A model generated the notes under the pieces. The model was not told the DNA's origin. It was given only the letters and a program-made list of their open reading frames with translations, and did no database searches. Positions 1-10,597 of a stretch of DNA of 64,000 bases are shown here, piece by piece; within the stretch, counting starts at the first letter, position 1; each line of letters starts with the position of its first letter. The position numbers and the translations under genes are program-made. This DNA comes from Ovis canadensis (taxonomy: Eukaryota; Chordata; Mammalia; Artiodactyla; Bovidae), in contig NC_091255.1 of the NCBI RefSeq assembly GCF_042477335.2, forward strand, positions 28,374,501 through 28,438,500, in the 5' to 3' direction.

Positions 1-29
1 TTTTAAAAAACTAACCGTTTTTTTCCATC

Positions 30-105
30 CGGGAGTTGATGGTGGACAGGGAGGCCTGGCGTGCTGGGATTCATGGGGTCGCCAAGAGTTGGACACACGA
101 CATCC
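30..105 (+). repeat. BovB LINE 3' end stub
   Basis: About 75 bases match the last coding part of the BovB (RTE-type) LINE: the stretch reading gacagggaggcctggcgtgc and the following catggggtcgcc recur in the longer BovB copy near 28650. It is strongly 5'-truncated and shows no open frame. Confidence 0.7.
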
Positions 106-299
106 TACAGATTGCAAATAAAGACCAGTAGAATGACCAGATAATTAACACCCATGCTTTTCCATCTAACTATCAAGAATCAGGTTAAGCTGAGTTTTGC
201 AACTGGTCCTGTTCAGACCTTATTAAGTGCAGCAAAAATATTTGAACTTTTGTTTCAAGCAATGTAGATATTTACAAACAACTATACAGAAAACGTGGA

Positions 300-855
300 G
301 GTTCCTTAAGAAACTATAAATAGTTACCATATGATTCAGCAATCCCAATCCTGGGCATACATCCAGAAAAGACAAAAGCTCTAATTCACACAGATACAAG
401 CACCCCAGTGTTCACAGCAGCTCTGTTTACAACAGCCAAGACATGGAAGCAACCTAAGTGGCCGTCAGATGAACGGATAAAGAAGATGTGCATATGCACA
501 ATGGGAAATTACTCAGAAGTGAAATACCATTCGCAGCAACATGGATGGACCTGCAGATTAGCATACAGTGAAGTCAGAAACAAATACGGTATCACTTATA
601 TGTAGAATCTGACAAAAAGCACAAATGTACAAAACACCGACACGGTAAGGAGAATGGGGGGAGGGATAAATTGGGAGTGAGCTATGAATAGATGTACATT
701 ACCATAGAACAAAAGATTTACTGTACTACACGGAACTATATTCAATATGTTCTAATAAACCATATATATGGATGCATGTATATAACTGAGTCACTTTGCT
801 GTACACCTGAAACACTATTATAAATCAGCTATACATCACCAACAATAAAAAATTA
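300..855 (+). repeat. L1 LINE 3' end
   Basis: The sequence has the typical artiodactyl L1 3' end. It runs from the codons around aacatggatggacctgcag through the 3' UTR phrase gctgtacacctgaaac and ends in an A-rich tail near 850. A short frame of 65 codons remains but it is a decayed piece of L1 ORF2, not a host gene. Confidence 0.75.
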
Positions 856-1045
856 CATAAACACCCAGGATTTCTTGATGATATAACAAACATTAAGTAA
901 ATAGCTGAGCTTACAGAAAGGGGCGATTCGTTAAAGACCTAAAAGATCACGAGCCACTACTTCCCTAAGGCCTTTTGCCAACTGGTGAAAATAACAGCTA
1001 ACACTAATAGTTAGTGTTTATTGACTGATTACTATATGCCAAACC

Positions 1046-1314
1046 AGGCAGTGGCACCCCACTCCAGTCCTCTTGCCTGGAAAATCCCATGGACGGGGGA
1101 GCCTGGTGGGCTGCAGTCCATGGGGTCGCTAAGAGTCAGACACGACTGAGCGACTTCACTTTCACTTTCCACTTTCATGCACTGGAGAAGGAAATGGCAA
1201 ACCACTCCAGTGTTCTTTCCTGGAGAATCCCAGGGACTGGGGAACCTAGTGGGCTGCCCTCTACAGGGTCGCACAGAGTCGGACACGACTGAAGCGACTT
1301 AGCAGCAGCAGCAG
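1046..1314 (+). repeat. BOV-A2 SINE (two Bov-A monomers)
   Basis: Two head-to-tail Bov-A units are visible, each with the core ccactccagt...cttgcctgg and ending in cgactgagcgact or cgactgaagcgact. The second ends in the usual short agc repeat. Open frames across it in both strands are by-products of the SINE. Confidence 0.9.
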
Positions 1315-1867
1315 ACCCTGCTCCAAGTACTTTACAACAACCCTGTAACATGGGTACCATTAGCTCTATCTTTCAGAGAAAGACACAAAGAAGTCAAAAT
1401 CTTGGCTAATAACAGCTACAAGGAAGACAACATAAGTGGCCTTGAGCAAGATACGGAATTAAAACAGGCTCCCACAAGTAGTTGAGACGTTAACAGGGCT
1501 TTACCTTCAGTAAGAGCTCTGTCGGGGGAAAAAATAATCCTACCTGCCACAGTGAAATGTGTCTGTTACAGCCTCAGCTTCTGGTGGGGAAAAAGTCCTC
1601 CACATAAATTTAAACCACAAATGTGCCCTTACATGTCATCAGATTTATGCTGCCATCAAGGCTTAGGAAACTCAAATCAAGATATTAACCTAAAATGCCC
1701 TCAGTTGGTAGTGCCCTGGGGTGTCTGGCAAAAGCAAACACAGATGCTCTTTTGAGGGAAATGCATCCTTAACTCGGGCTGCAGAGATTCTCATAGACAG
1801 AGCCCACCCAAACAGGAACTCACAACCCAAATTACAAAGCACAGAGAAATAAGCCACTATACGTAAG
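1315..1867. other. intergenic, nothing recognised
   Basis: No repeat family, RNA gene or exon could be recognised here. The reading frames are short and show no known protein. Confidence 0.5.
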
Positions 1868-2072
1868 AGCGTCCCCAGTGGCTCAGCTGGTGAAGAATCC
1901 ACCTCGAATGCGGGTTCAATCCCTGGGTTGGGAAGATTCCCTGAAGGAAGGCATGGCAACCCACTCGAATATTCTTGCCTGGAGAACCCCCGTGGACAGA
2001 GAAGTCTGGCGGGCTACATCCATGGGGTGGCAAAGAGTCAGACACAAGTGAGCTACTGAGCACAGCATGACT
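1868..2072 (+). repeat. Bov-tA SINE
   Basis: A tRNA-like head (cccagtggctcagctggtga) is fused to a Bov-A body with ttgggaagattccctg and ttcttgcctggagaa. This is the standard Bov-tA layout. Confidence 0.88.
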
Positions 2073-2169
2073 AAACACATTCATAAGAGACAATTACAGC
2101 CCAAGCACTTCAGATACTGGAAGTACTGGATGCAGAATACAAACTGATTATGCCTGAAGAATATCTAGA

Positions 2170-2482
2170 GGGTTTCCCTGGTGACTCAGTGGTAAGGAAT
2201 CCGCATGCCAATGCAGGGACACGGGTTTGATCTCTGATCTGGGAAGACCCTACATGCCACGGAGTGACTAAGCCTGTACACCACGACTACTGGGCCTGCG
2301 CGCTAGAGCCGGGGAGCCGCAGCTGCTGAAGGCCACGCCCTAGAGCCTGCGCTCTGCAGCAAGAGAAGCCACAGTTAGAAGTCCACGCACTGAAACTAGG
2401 GAGGAGCCTCCACCTGCCACAACGAGAGAAGCCCACCCAGCAATGAAGACCCAGTACAGCCAAAATTAAATTTAAAACAAAG
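2170..2482 (+). repeat. CHR-type tRNA-derived SINE
   Basis: The sequence starts with the tRNA-like box ttccctggtgactcagtggt and continues into the long CHR body (cacaacgagagaagcc, gcaatgaagacccagtacagcc), followed by an A-rich tail. The same family recurs at 34776-35062 in an IFT20 intron. Confidence 0.8.
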
Positions 2483-2492
2483 TCCTAATGAG

Positions 2493-2903
2493 GCGAGTGA
2501 GCCTAGAGCCTATTGTACAGAGTGACGTTAAGTCAGAAAGAGAAAAATATATATTAACGCATATAGGCAGAATCTAGAAAGATGGTACTGATGAACCTAT
2601 TGGCAGGACAGCAATGGAGAAGAGACTTGTGGACACAGTGGGGGAAGGACGGATTGAGAGAACAGTGTGGAAACATACACATCACGGTATGTAAAATAGA
2701 CAGCCAGTGGGAATTTGCTACCTGACACAGGGGGCTCAAATCAGGTACTCTGACAACCTAGAGCGGTGGGATGGGGTGGGGGGTCGGAGGGAGGGGACAT
2801 ATGTATACCTATGGCTGATTCACGTTGATGTAGGTAGGGCAGAAGCAAACAATATTGTAAAGCAATTATCCTCCAATTAAAAATAGATAAAAAAAATTTT
2901 TAA
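2493..2903 (+). repeat. L1 LINE 3' UTR (ruminant L1)
   Basis: This matches the familiar ruminant L1 3' UTR, with gtcagaaagagaaaaatat, a G-rich stretch near 2770 and the terminal phrase caattatcctccaattaaaa followed by an A-rich tail. No frame of use remains. Confidence 0.75.
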
Positions 2904-3530
2904 TGAAGGTATCCAAAAGTCAATCAAGGACTAAAATCACTGAAATATCACCAGGCAAATCTGAAAGGAAATCAACTCACACAGATGAAAAATAAAGTCA
3001 TTGAAAGTAAAAACAAACAGCAGATTGAACACAATGAAAGGAAAACTAAAACTTGTAAAAATTTACCCAGTATACACTGCCTCATATACAGCAGAAATAA
3101 CAAAAATACACAGAAAATAATAAAAGATATTGACACGAGGGGTAGAGTGAAAAAGGTCTATATAAAATTAGAGTTCCAAAGATAAAAGGATGCAAGAGGG
3201 GCAATATTAAATAATAGCTGAAATTGTCTTACATTTGATCATAGTCAGGAATCACTGAATTTAGGAAGCACAGCAAATCATAAGCAGCATAGACAGTTCA
3301 TGGCAGCTCTATTGACAACAGCAAGATATAGAAGCCACTAAAGTGTCTATCAGTTGGCAAACCAGGCAAAGCAAGCAGACTGGCCAAGGGAAACATAAAA
3401 GATGTGCCCCATAAAAGTGACTCACACTACCGCAGGGATGCCCATACATGCTCATTTGCCTCCTGATAAACACTTGGCTTCACTACTTTCCATCTCTATG
3501 TGGAAATTCATTTCTACATGGCTCACTGGC
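2904..3530. other. intergenic, one small L1-like scrap
   Basis: AT-rich sequence with no gene. Around 3295-3370 a phrase like gcagctctattgacaacagc resembles the decayed L1 ORF2 end at 420-450. The rest was not recognised. Confidence 0.4.
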
Positions 3531-3625
3531 CCCTAGTGGTCTAGTAGCTAGGATTCTGCGCTCTCACTGCCATGGCTGGACTTCAATCTCTGCCCGGGAA
3601 CCAAAATCCTGCTTCAAGCTGAGAC
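3531..3625 (+). repeat. tRNA-derived SINE fragment
   Basis: A short tRNA-like head (tggtctagtagctaggattc) followed by a B-box-like stretch marks an old or truncated tRNA-derived SINE of the CHR kind. No tail is preserved. Confidence 0.55.
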
Positions 3626-3659
3626 CATCTGAGGTCAGTCTTAGCCTTGAGCACACGAG

Positions 3660-5170
3660 CATGTGCTGAGCCTGGTGAGCCTTCCTCCTAGCAAGTCTGC
3701 TCCTTCCCTTCCAGTAGTAGGTAGAAGAACCACTTCTTTTTGCCATTCTGGGCAAGGTCCTGGGGTTTCGCAGGCTGAGCCCCTGTCTATATCCCCACTC
3801 CCTGACAACAGCACCCAGAACACGCTGTTTGCCCTGCTGCCTGAGTGCCCCTCAATGTTCTCAGCAAAGAACTCGGGTTTTCCCGGCAGCATCTGCACCC
3901 ACACAGAGAGCCTTCCCTGACCTCATGCCGCCTCCGCATGCTGGCCCCAGGTGTCAGACCGACCACCTGCCCATCTTATAAGGGACAGTAGTCTGCCCGT
4001 GGCATGGGCGGAGGGCACAGCCACAGCACTGGCTCCGTGGACGGCTGACCCATTGGGGGGCTGGACCACTCGCTCTCCTCCCCCCACACCTGACACACGG
4101 TCATGACAAGGTGACGCTGGCAGCCAGGTGCCCGGTCAGGAGGGGGCCCAGAGGCCAGCACCAGGCGCCAAATCGGACGTGCCTTTCCACCGGCCGTGGA
4201 TACACAGGATGTTGGGACTTTGTGTCTAGAAAATAATCCGAGCCCACTAGAAGCGGAACCCCATGTGCAGGGTGAGAGCTCCCTCTGGACACAGGCTCGG
4301 AAGCTTGCGCACAGGTGCTGGCCACACCAGCGCTTCCTGCCCACTCCCTCCAGCCTCCCTGAGGGGCACGGCTGGACTGGCACTCCATGGGCTTCCCTCC
4401 AAGAGCCTGAGGAACCAATCCTGGGGACAAAAGTTGTCACTCCACCAACGCCCGTCAGCGCCTCTTTCCCAGTGACCAGGAGAAGGAAGGCTGGCGAAGC
4501 TTGAGGCCCAGCTTCAGCAAAGCTCGACCCACCCCCACCACGGGACCCCCCAAGCCTGCTCACTCCGGCCCACCAGCTGCACCTCCTGGTGCCCAAGTAC
4601 CCCCCGCACGGACCCACATTCCTGGTGTGGACGTCCACATACACAAGCTGCCCCGTCATGTCCTCTTCCCACATGGGACGCCCCCTCCACCTCTGTCCTT
4701 CCTGACAACAGCCTGGACCTCGCACGTCCTGGGGAGGAAGGAGGCGGCCAGCCTGTCCTACCTGCCCCCTGGGGGTCCAGACACAGGGGTGGGGGGCTGC
4801 TGGGCCTTGGGGTCCAGATGATTCTGAGGTGGGATGAACCTGCCACTGCCCACTGGGGCTTCCCCATCTCCAATTCAGGAAACAGGAGGACCCGCCAAAC
4901 CGAGCCCATCCCTGGGCTCCTCTGCAAAGTGCTTCAATTCCCTGATTCCCTCTGCCAACCCCGCAGATCCCCACAAGACCCCCACTACCCTGTTCTGAGC
5001 AACTCACTAGTCAATCCACACTGCCGTCATCCCTCGAACAGACCGGGAAGGTGCAGCTCTGAGAAGGCAAGTAACCTGTTCAGAAGCACAGACGTGGGGC
5101 CACCAGAGCAGGGACTGCACCCCCAACCCCCGACCAGGGCCCACTCCCGGCAGCTTCCACTTCCCGGTTC
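3660..5170. other. GC-rich intergenic stretch without a recognised gene
   Basis: This part is clearly more GC-rich than its flanks and so stays open by chance in several frames, including 343 codons on the minus strand (3976-5007). The conceptual product is rich in Gly, Ser, Trp and Cys and has no domain, signal peptide or membrane segment I recognise. No splice structure or homologue could be proposed. I treat it as non-coding unless transcripts show otherwise. Confidence 0.45.
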
Positions 5171-5173
5171 TGA

Positions 5174-5289
5174 GGGGACGAGCTCACAGAGCCTCCTCTT
5201 AGGGGGATTAGCTTCGCAAAACCTCCTCCTCAGTGGGACTCATGTTACAAGACCTTCTTTTAACAGGATTTGTCTTATAATCCTGTTTT
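5174..5289. repeat. diverged ~30-bp minisatellite, about four units
   Basis: Four consecutive units of 27-31 bases share a skeleton of a G-rich start (ggga..), a central thymine/cytosine-alternating part and a cctcctc/ccttctt-like end. Unit borders lie near 5174, 5202, 5233 and 5263. The units have drifted, so the array is old. Confidence 0.5.
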
Positions 5290-5799
5290 GGGGGTCACCT
5301 GGGAGATTTGTCACCCAGAAGGGGGTTCAGCCTCATGTCATCAGGGAGGCTTTTTTGGGTCATGCTCAGCACTGTTTACCACTGCTCGTCCACTCCTAAG
5401 ACCTAAGGAGACCCCCTGGGGCCCTAAGCCCCATGGCTCTGCCTGGGTGCCCACTCCCCTCCCTGGTCCCTCCCTCCAATGTCCCCTGCAGGGTCACCAG
5501 GAACTCTTAGCCACCTAGGGCAGGCTGGCCCCTCTGTCCTGGGTGGGGAGCTCCCCAGCGTCAGTGGAAAAAAACAAGAGGTAGCCGTGGGGCCTCCCTC
5601 ATGCAGCTCAACAGCCAGCACGCACCTGCCGACCTCGTCGCTCTCGCCCAGGCCCAGGTGGGGGTTCAGGGACTTGCAGCCTCCCCTTGTTTCATCTCAC
5701 CCCAGTGGTGTCCATGGAGGAGTTGCTAGGCAGCTCCGTGCCAGCTGCAAAGAGAGAACATTAGTTCACACACCCCTCCCAGGGCGTGGGGCTCTCTCA

Positions 5800-6540
5800 G
5801 GCAGGCACTTCCAGGATTTTGGAGCTCACCTGGGCAGGCACCCAGTAGCCCATGCGGCTCACGTGGGCAGACACATTCAAGAGCATAGGACTCACCTGGG
5901 CAGCCCATGATGCTCCCCTGGGGAGACTCCTCTCAGGGTTCGGGCCCACCTGCGCAGGCAGCCCAGCAGGGCTGAGCACACAGGAACCCCATGCAGAGCC
6001 CTGGTTGCAGAGCCCCTCCTGCCACACCTGTTGGTCAGAGCTGACCCTGAGCGCCTCAGAGAAGGACCTGAACAAACAGCAGCCCCTGGACATGTCAGTG
6101 ACCCTGGGTGGCCTCCCTCCACTGGCTCTTCTAGAGGCTTCCACTGCACCCAGGCATCAGGCCTTGTCTCCGGCCCTCCTTGACCCCTCCTCGCCGTGAC
6201 TCCTAGATCCTGGGCAGGCACCCAGCACCCCATGGGGCTCTCATGGGTAGCCCCCTCCAGGGCACAGGGTCCATCTGGGCAGGCACCTCAACAGAGCTCA
6301 GCACAGAGCCCTCACGGCAGAGGGTCCCAGCCCACCTGTTGGTCAGACCTGACCACGAGCACCTCAGAGCAGGATTTCAGCTAACAGCAGTTCCTGGACA
6401 GTCTGTGACCTGGGCTTCACTCTGTGCCACCTCCCTCCATTGGGTCTTCCAAAGGCTTCCACAGCACCCAGGGTACCAGGCCCCTGCCTCCACCCGCTAC
6501 CTCGCCTCTCCTGACACTCAGATCCGTCTCAGGAGGAGAG
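5800..6540 (+). repeat. diverged tandem duplication (~310-380 bp period)
   Basis: Two copies of a GC-rich unit stand in tandem. The phrase tgggcaggcacccag appears at 5831 and again at 6211, cacctgttggtcag at 6025 and 6333, and cttccactgcacccagg/cttccacagcacccagg near 6138 and 6457. The offset falls from 380 to 308, so one copy carries indels. Inside the first copy, ~33-base sub-repeats built on cacctgggcaggca are also visible. Confidence 0.6.
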
Positions 6541-6689
6541 GGTCTTCTTGAAATTGTCTCCCACTGGTGGGCCAGTTAAAATGATTAGCAAACAAGCCAG
6601 AGCTGCAGTCCCATATCCATCCTGACCCTGAGGACCTACACCTGTTTCTTGGACCTGGCTGGTGTAGCAAGCTCCATTTTTCTGCAACT

Positions 6690-6852
6690 ATGAGCTGGTG
6701 GCTCAGTTTTAAAGAAGCCACCTGCAATGCAGGAGACCAGGGTTTGACCCCTGGGTTGGGAAGATCCCCTGGAGAAGGGAATAGTTACCCACTCCAGTAT
6801 TCTTGCCTGGAGAATCCCATGGACAGGGGAGCCTGGTGGGCTACAATTCATT
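6690..6852 (+). repeat. Bov-tA SINE
   Basis: The body shows cctgcaatgcaggagacc, ttgggaagatcccctgga and ttcttgcctggagaatccc in the usual order. The head is partly degraded. Confidence 0.88.
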
Positions 6853-6984
6853 TGTAGTTTCTTAAGGAACCTCCACACTGTTTCCCATTTAGCTTATTAA
6901 AAAAAAAAATCTAATTACCTAAATCGCCTGTCTACATAGGACCTCAGTCATCTCCTAAAATGAGAGGACCATTTTATACAAACA

Positions 6985-7170
6985 TAGTGGGTTGAATGGT
7001 GGCCCCAAAAGATGTGTCCCCTAGAGTGCATGAAGGGACGTTACCTGAAAAAAAGGTCTTTGCAGAATGAGTGACGGATCTGAGATTAAGGTCATCCCAG
7101 ATCAGGGTGGAGGAAAGGACTTGGAAACACACCAGAGGCAGCATGCACGCAGAGCTGCAGGCTGCAGGGG
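6985..7170 (+). repeat. old mammalian interspersed repeat, family not certain
   Basis: The stretch gtgggttgaatggtggcccc...ggtctttgcagaatgag resembles a common old mammalian repeat; a copy in the opposite sense seems to lie at 26310-26700. It may be of LTR (MaLR) type, but I cannot name it with confidence. Confidence 0.35.
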
Positions 7171-7484
7171 ATGGCCCTGGTCTGGGTGTTTCCATTCACC
7201 TATCTCCGCTATCCCTCCTTCCGTGGCTCCCACTGCCTTTTTTCTTGCTTCCTCACTTCTGTCTGGACAGAACTGACAGCAGCAGGTGACAGCTCCTCTT
7301 CGTTAGCAGGTGTCAGCCCAGCAACACCTGCAGAAAGTCCGGCAGAGGCCCGCTCAGACCGGGCCACACCCTCGGCCATGGCCCCTCCTGCCAAACTCCA
7401 GCCCCGGCCGGCCCCGCCCACCCGCAGCCGCTGGCAGGACAGGGGGCGTGGCCTGAGGAGCACCGGCATCTCTCGCAGCCTACT

Positions 7485-7682
7485 GTGTGTTAGCTCGCTC
7501 AGTCGTGTCCCACTCTGTGCGACCCCATGGACTACAGCCCGCCAGGCTCCTCCGTCCATGCGATTTCCCAGGCAAGAATACTGGAGTGGACTGCCATTTC
7601 CCTCTCCAGGGGATCTTCCCGACCCAGGAATTGACCCCGAGTCTCCCTCATTGCAGGCAGACTCTACGCGTGAGCCACCAGA
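7485..7682 (-). repeat. Bov-tA SINE
   Basis: Read on the plus strand it begins gctcgctcagtcgtgtccca and ends in the tRNA-like part (tctacgcgtgagccacc), so the SINE points to the minus strand. The frames of 191 and 208 codons that span it are artefacts. Confidence 0.9.
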
Positions 7683-7795
7683 CGGAGGGGCTGGAGGGGG
7701 TTTCCAGACCTCGCTCCAGTACACCCGGGAAGGGCTGACTGGCTGAGTCAGACTGCCCATGTTAGCCAATTCTCGCCCATCAGGGCCTCCGGAAA

Positions 7796-7860
7796 AGTGA
7801 AAGTCGCTCAGTCGTGTGGGACTCTGCGACCCCACGGACTGTAGCCTACCAGGGAAGCCC
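7796..7860 (-). repeat. Bov-A fragment
   Basis: About 65 bases (agtcgctcagtcgtgtggga ... accagggaagccc) are a truncated, internally deleted Bov-A/Bov-tA copy. Confidence 0.7.
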
Positions 7861-8289
7861 TACAAATCCTGCCTTTCCTTTGTTAAATTTACCTCCAGTA
7901 ATTTTGATGGAATTGTTTTCAGATTTTTCACTGCTAATATATAAATTACAACTGATTTTTGTATATTATTAATTATCCTAAAATCTGGATGAACTCATTA
8001 ATTAGTCATAATAGTTTTTTAAACGTATTCCACTTAGGATCTTATAATAAAGTTTAATGTCCTCTGGAAAAACACTGTTATCAAATTTTTATATAGTTTT
8101 CATGTTTTTCTTGAGGGGAAATAATTAATTTCATTATTCTTGAGGCATAAAGAAAAGTTTTCACTTATTCTTTTAAATTGATGATGCCATTTAATAAGGA
8201 AAACTTTTATTTGGGGGCAGTTAGTCTTGGCTATCTGTGTCCTGGCAAAAACTTCTGAAAAAATGTCAAATCTACTGAAAAACAGAGGA
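7861..8289. other. AT-rich intergenic, nothing recognised
   Basis: AT-rich sequence without a recognised gene or repeat. It may include old LINE remnants but I cannot support that. Confidence 0.35.
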
Positions 8290-8425
8290 AGCAGAGGTGG
8301 TCCAGTGGCTAAGATTCCAAGCTCCCGGTGCAAGTTGCCTGCTTTCCATCCCTGGTCAGAAAACTAGATCCCATGTGCTACAACTAAGAACTGGTGCGAC
8401 CAAATAGATAAAGGAAGGAAGGAAA
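8290..8425 (+). repeat. CHR-type tRNA-derived SINE (short form)
   Basis: A tRNA-like head (gaggtggtccagtggctaag) is followed by tgctacaactaagaactggt and a tail of aaggaagg repeats. Confidence 0.65.
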
Positions 8426-8713
8426 TATGTGTAAATTAAGAAGTAGAAAGGGAAGAGTAAAAATCCATACATGCTTCATCTAGGCTCATCAGTTTTAAAC
8501 CCTTACCACATTTGCTTTATTGCTTATATACTTTTTGCTAAAACATAACACTTCACTCCTAATGTATCTCCTAATAACATAATTACAATTATCATACTTA
8601 AGAAATTTAACAATTAGTATATTACCTAATGTGCAAGATATACTCAAATTTCTCCAGCTATCCCCCAAATTTTAAATTTTCATTTTTAGCTTTTACTTTT
8701 CCAATTCAGAATC

Positions 8714-8760
8714 TAGCCAGGATGTCTTTTTTTTTTTTTTTTTTTTAGCCAGGATGTCTT
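8714..8760 (-). repeat. poly(A)-only retroposition with 15-bp target duplication
   Basis: A run of 17 or so thymines (8729-8745) is flanked on both sides by the same 15 bases, tagccaggatgtctt (8714-8728 and 8746-8760). This is the footprint of an L1-type target-primed insertion on the minus strand in which only the poly(A) tail was copied. Confidence 0.75.
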
Positions 8761-8917
8761 GGCACTTGGTTCTCGTGTCTTTTTAGCACCTTTAATATAG
8801 ACGTGTCCTTCTGCCTTCTCTTTCATGGCATTTGGCATTTATGAAGGTGCAAGGCTAATTATCATGTAGAATTTTCCCTACAAAGATTTGGATTTTTGTG
8901 ACTGTTTCCTCATGATT

Positions 8918-9574
8918 CAGTTCAGTTCAGTTCAGTCTCTCAGTAGTGACTGTTTGCGACCCCATGAATTGCAGCACGCCAGGCCTCCCTGTCCATCACC
9001 AACTCCTGGAGTTCACCCAAACTCATGTCCATCAAGTCCGTGATGCCATCCAGCCATCTCATCCTCTGTCATCCCCTTCTCCTGCCCACAATCCCTCCCA
9101 GCATCAGAGTCTTTTCCAATGAGTCAACTCTTCACATCAGGTGGCCAAAGTACTGGAGTTTCAGCTTTAGCATCATTCCTTCCAATGAACACCCAGGACT
9201 GATCTCCTTTAGGATGGACTGGTTGGATCTCCTTGCAGTCCAAGGGACTCTCAAGAGTCTTCTCCAACACCACACTTCAAAAGCATCAATTCTTCGGCAC
9301 TCAGCTTTCTTCACAGTCCAACTCTCATATCCATACATGATCATTGGAAAAACCAGAGCCTTGACTAGACGGACCTTTGTTGGCAAAGTAATGTCTCTGC
9401 TTTTGAATATGCTATCTAGGTTGGTCATAACCTTCCTTCCAAGGAGTAAGAGTCTTTTAATTTCATGGCTGCAATCACCATCTGCAGTGATTTTGGAGCC
9501 CCCCCCCCCAAAATAAAGTCAGCCACTGTTTCCACTGTTTCCCCATCTATTTCCCATGAAGTGATGGGACCAGA
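8918..9574 (-). mobile_element. BovB LINE, 5'-truncated 3' part
   Basis: Translated on the minus strand this gives the C-terminal part of the BovB reverse transcriptase ORF, including the phrases TKVRLVKALVFPMIMYGYES and [20 protein letters not shown]. The 3' end carries the short cagtt repeats typical of BovB. An 11-bp target duplication, tcctcatgatt, borders it at 8907-8917 and 9575-9585, so the limits are firm. A C-run and several drifted positions show that it is dead. Confidence 0.93.
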
Positions 9575-9585
9575 TCCTCATGATT

Positions 9586-9895
9586 AGATTTTGGTTAAAC
9601 ATTTCTGGAAAGATTTATTACAGAGATGATGTATTCCATCAAACCTGGAGACACAAATGTTTGTCACACTTTTGATGATACTAAATTTGATCACTTGATG
9701 AAAGTGGTGGTCGCCAGACTGCTCCGTGGTGAAGACACCTTTTCTCTTTGTAATTAAGTGATCTATGGAGAGAGATGCTGAGACCACATCTTGTTCCTCC
9801 GTAAATTGCATCCAGTGCCATCTATTGATGATCTCTGCCCCAGTTATTTATCACATTAGTGGTTGGATAATAGTGATCCCCTAACTCTATCCTTC
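9586..9895. repeat. old L1 (L1M-type) 3' region interrupted by BovB
   Basis: The text atttctggaaagatttattac, tttgatcacttgatgaaagt and tttctctttgtaattaag resembles the 3' region of medium-age mammalian L1 elements. The unduplicated target just left of 8918 (gtttcctcatgatt) continues straight into it at 9586, so the BovB landed inside this older L1. Orientation was not decided. Confidence 0.5.
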
Positions 9896-9907
9896 CTTCT
9901 ACACTAT

Positions 9908-10032
9908 GCTTGCTTAATCTTTTGAGTCATGTCCAACTCTTTGTGACCCCATGGACTGTAGCCCGCCAGTCTCCTCTGTCCATGGGATTTCCCAGGCAAG
10001 AATACTACAATGGGTGGCCATTTCCTTCTCCA
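9908..10032 (-). repeat. Bov-A SINE with target duplication
   Basis: A single Bov-A unit on the minus strand (gactgtagcccgccag, gatttcccaggcaagaatac). The 12 bases cttctacactat flank it at 9896-9907 and 10033-10044, which fixes both ends. Confidence 0.92.
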
Positions 10033-10142
10033 CTTCTACACTATAGATTCAGACGTATAGTGAAGGACTCATCAGAATTTCTGAGTATGTGGACATACCT
10101 TCCAAAAAGATTCTGAAAATGCCCCTAACGGAGCTGTGGTAA

Positions 10143-10597
10143 TGTTGCAGGAAAGGGGACCCTTTCCAGGGCCCAAAACTGGGCTGTTGTCTAACATTCG
10201 GAAATGAATTGTCCGAGGAGACACATGTGCTGACAAAGCAAGAGATTTTACTGGGAAAGGGAACCCAGGAGTACTGCTCTGCCATGTGGCTTGCAGTCTC
10301 AGGTTTTATGGTGATGGGATTCGTTTCTGGGTTATCTTTGGCCAATCATTCCAATTCAGAGTCTTTCCTGGTGGCGCACGCACTGCTCAGCCAAGATGGA
10401 TGCTAGCAAGAGGGATTCTGGGAAGTGGACGGACATGCGGTGTCTCCTTTTGACCTTTCCCAAACTCCTCTGGTTGGTGGTGGCTTATTAGTTCCGTATT
10501 CCTTACCAGGATCTCCTGTCATAAAACAACTCATGCGAATGGTTACTAAAGGGCCTGGCCAGGGTGGGCGGTTTCAGTCAGTGTGCTTCCCCTAACA
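10143..10597 (-). repeat. 3' LTR of the endogenous retrovirus
   Basis: On the minus strand it starts TGTTAGGGGAAG and ends CTGCAACA. It contains a polyadenylation signal region opposite agagattttactggg, followed by CTTGCTTTGTCAGC. It aligns along its length with 18529-19006. Confidence 0.85.

Noticed and set aside
7171-7835. Overlapping frames of 191 and 208 codons on opposite strands
   Set aside because: Both run through a Bov-tA SINE (7485-7682) and a Bov-A piece; no known protein appears.
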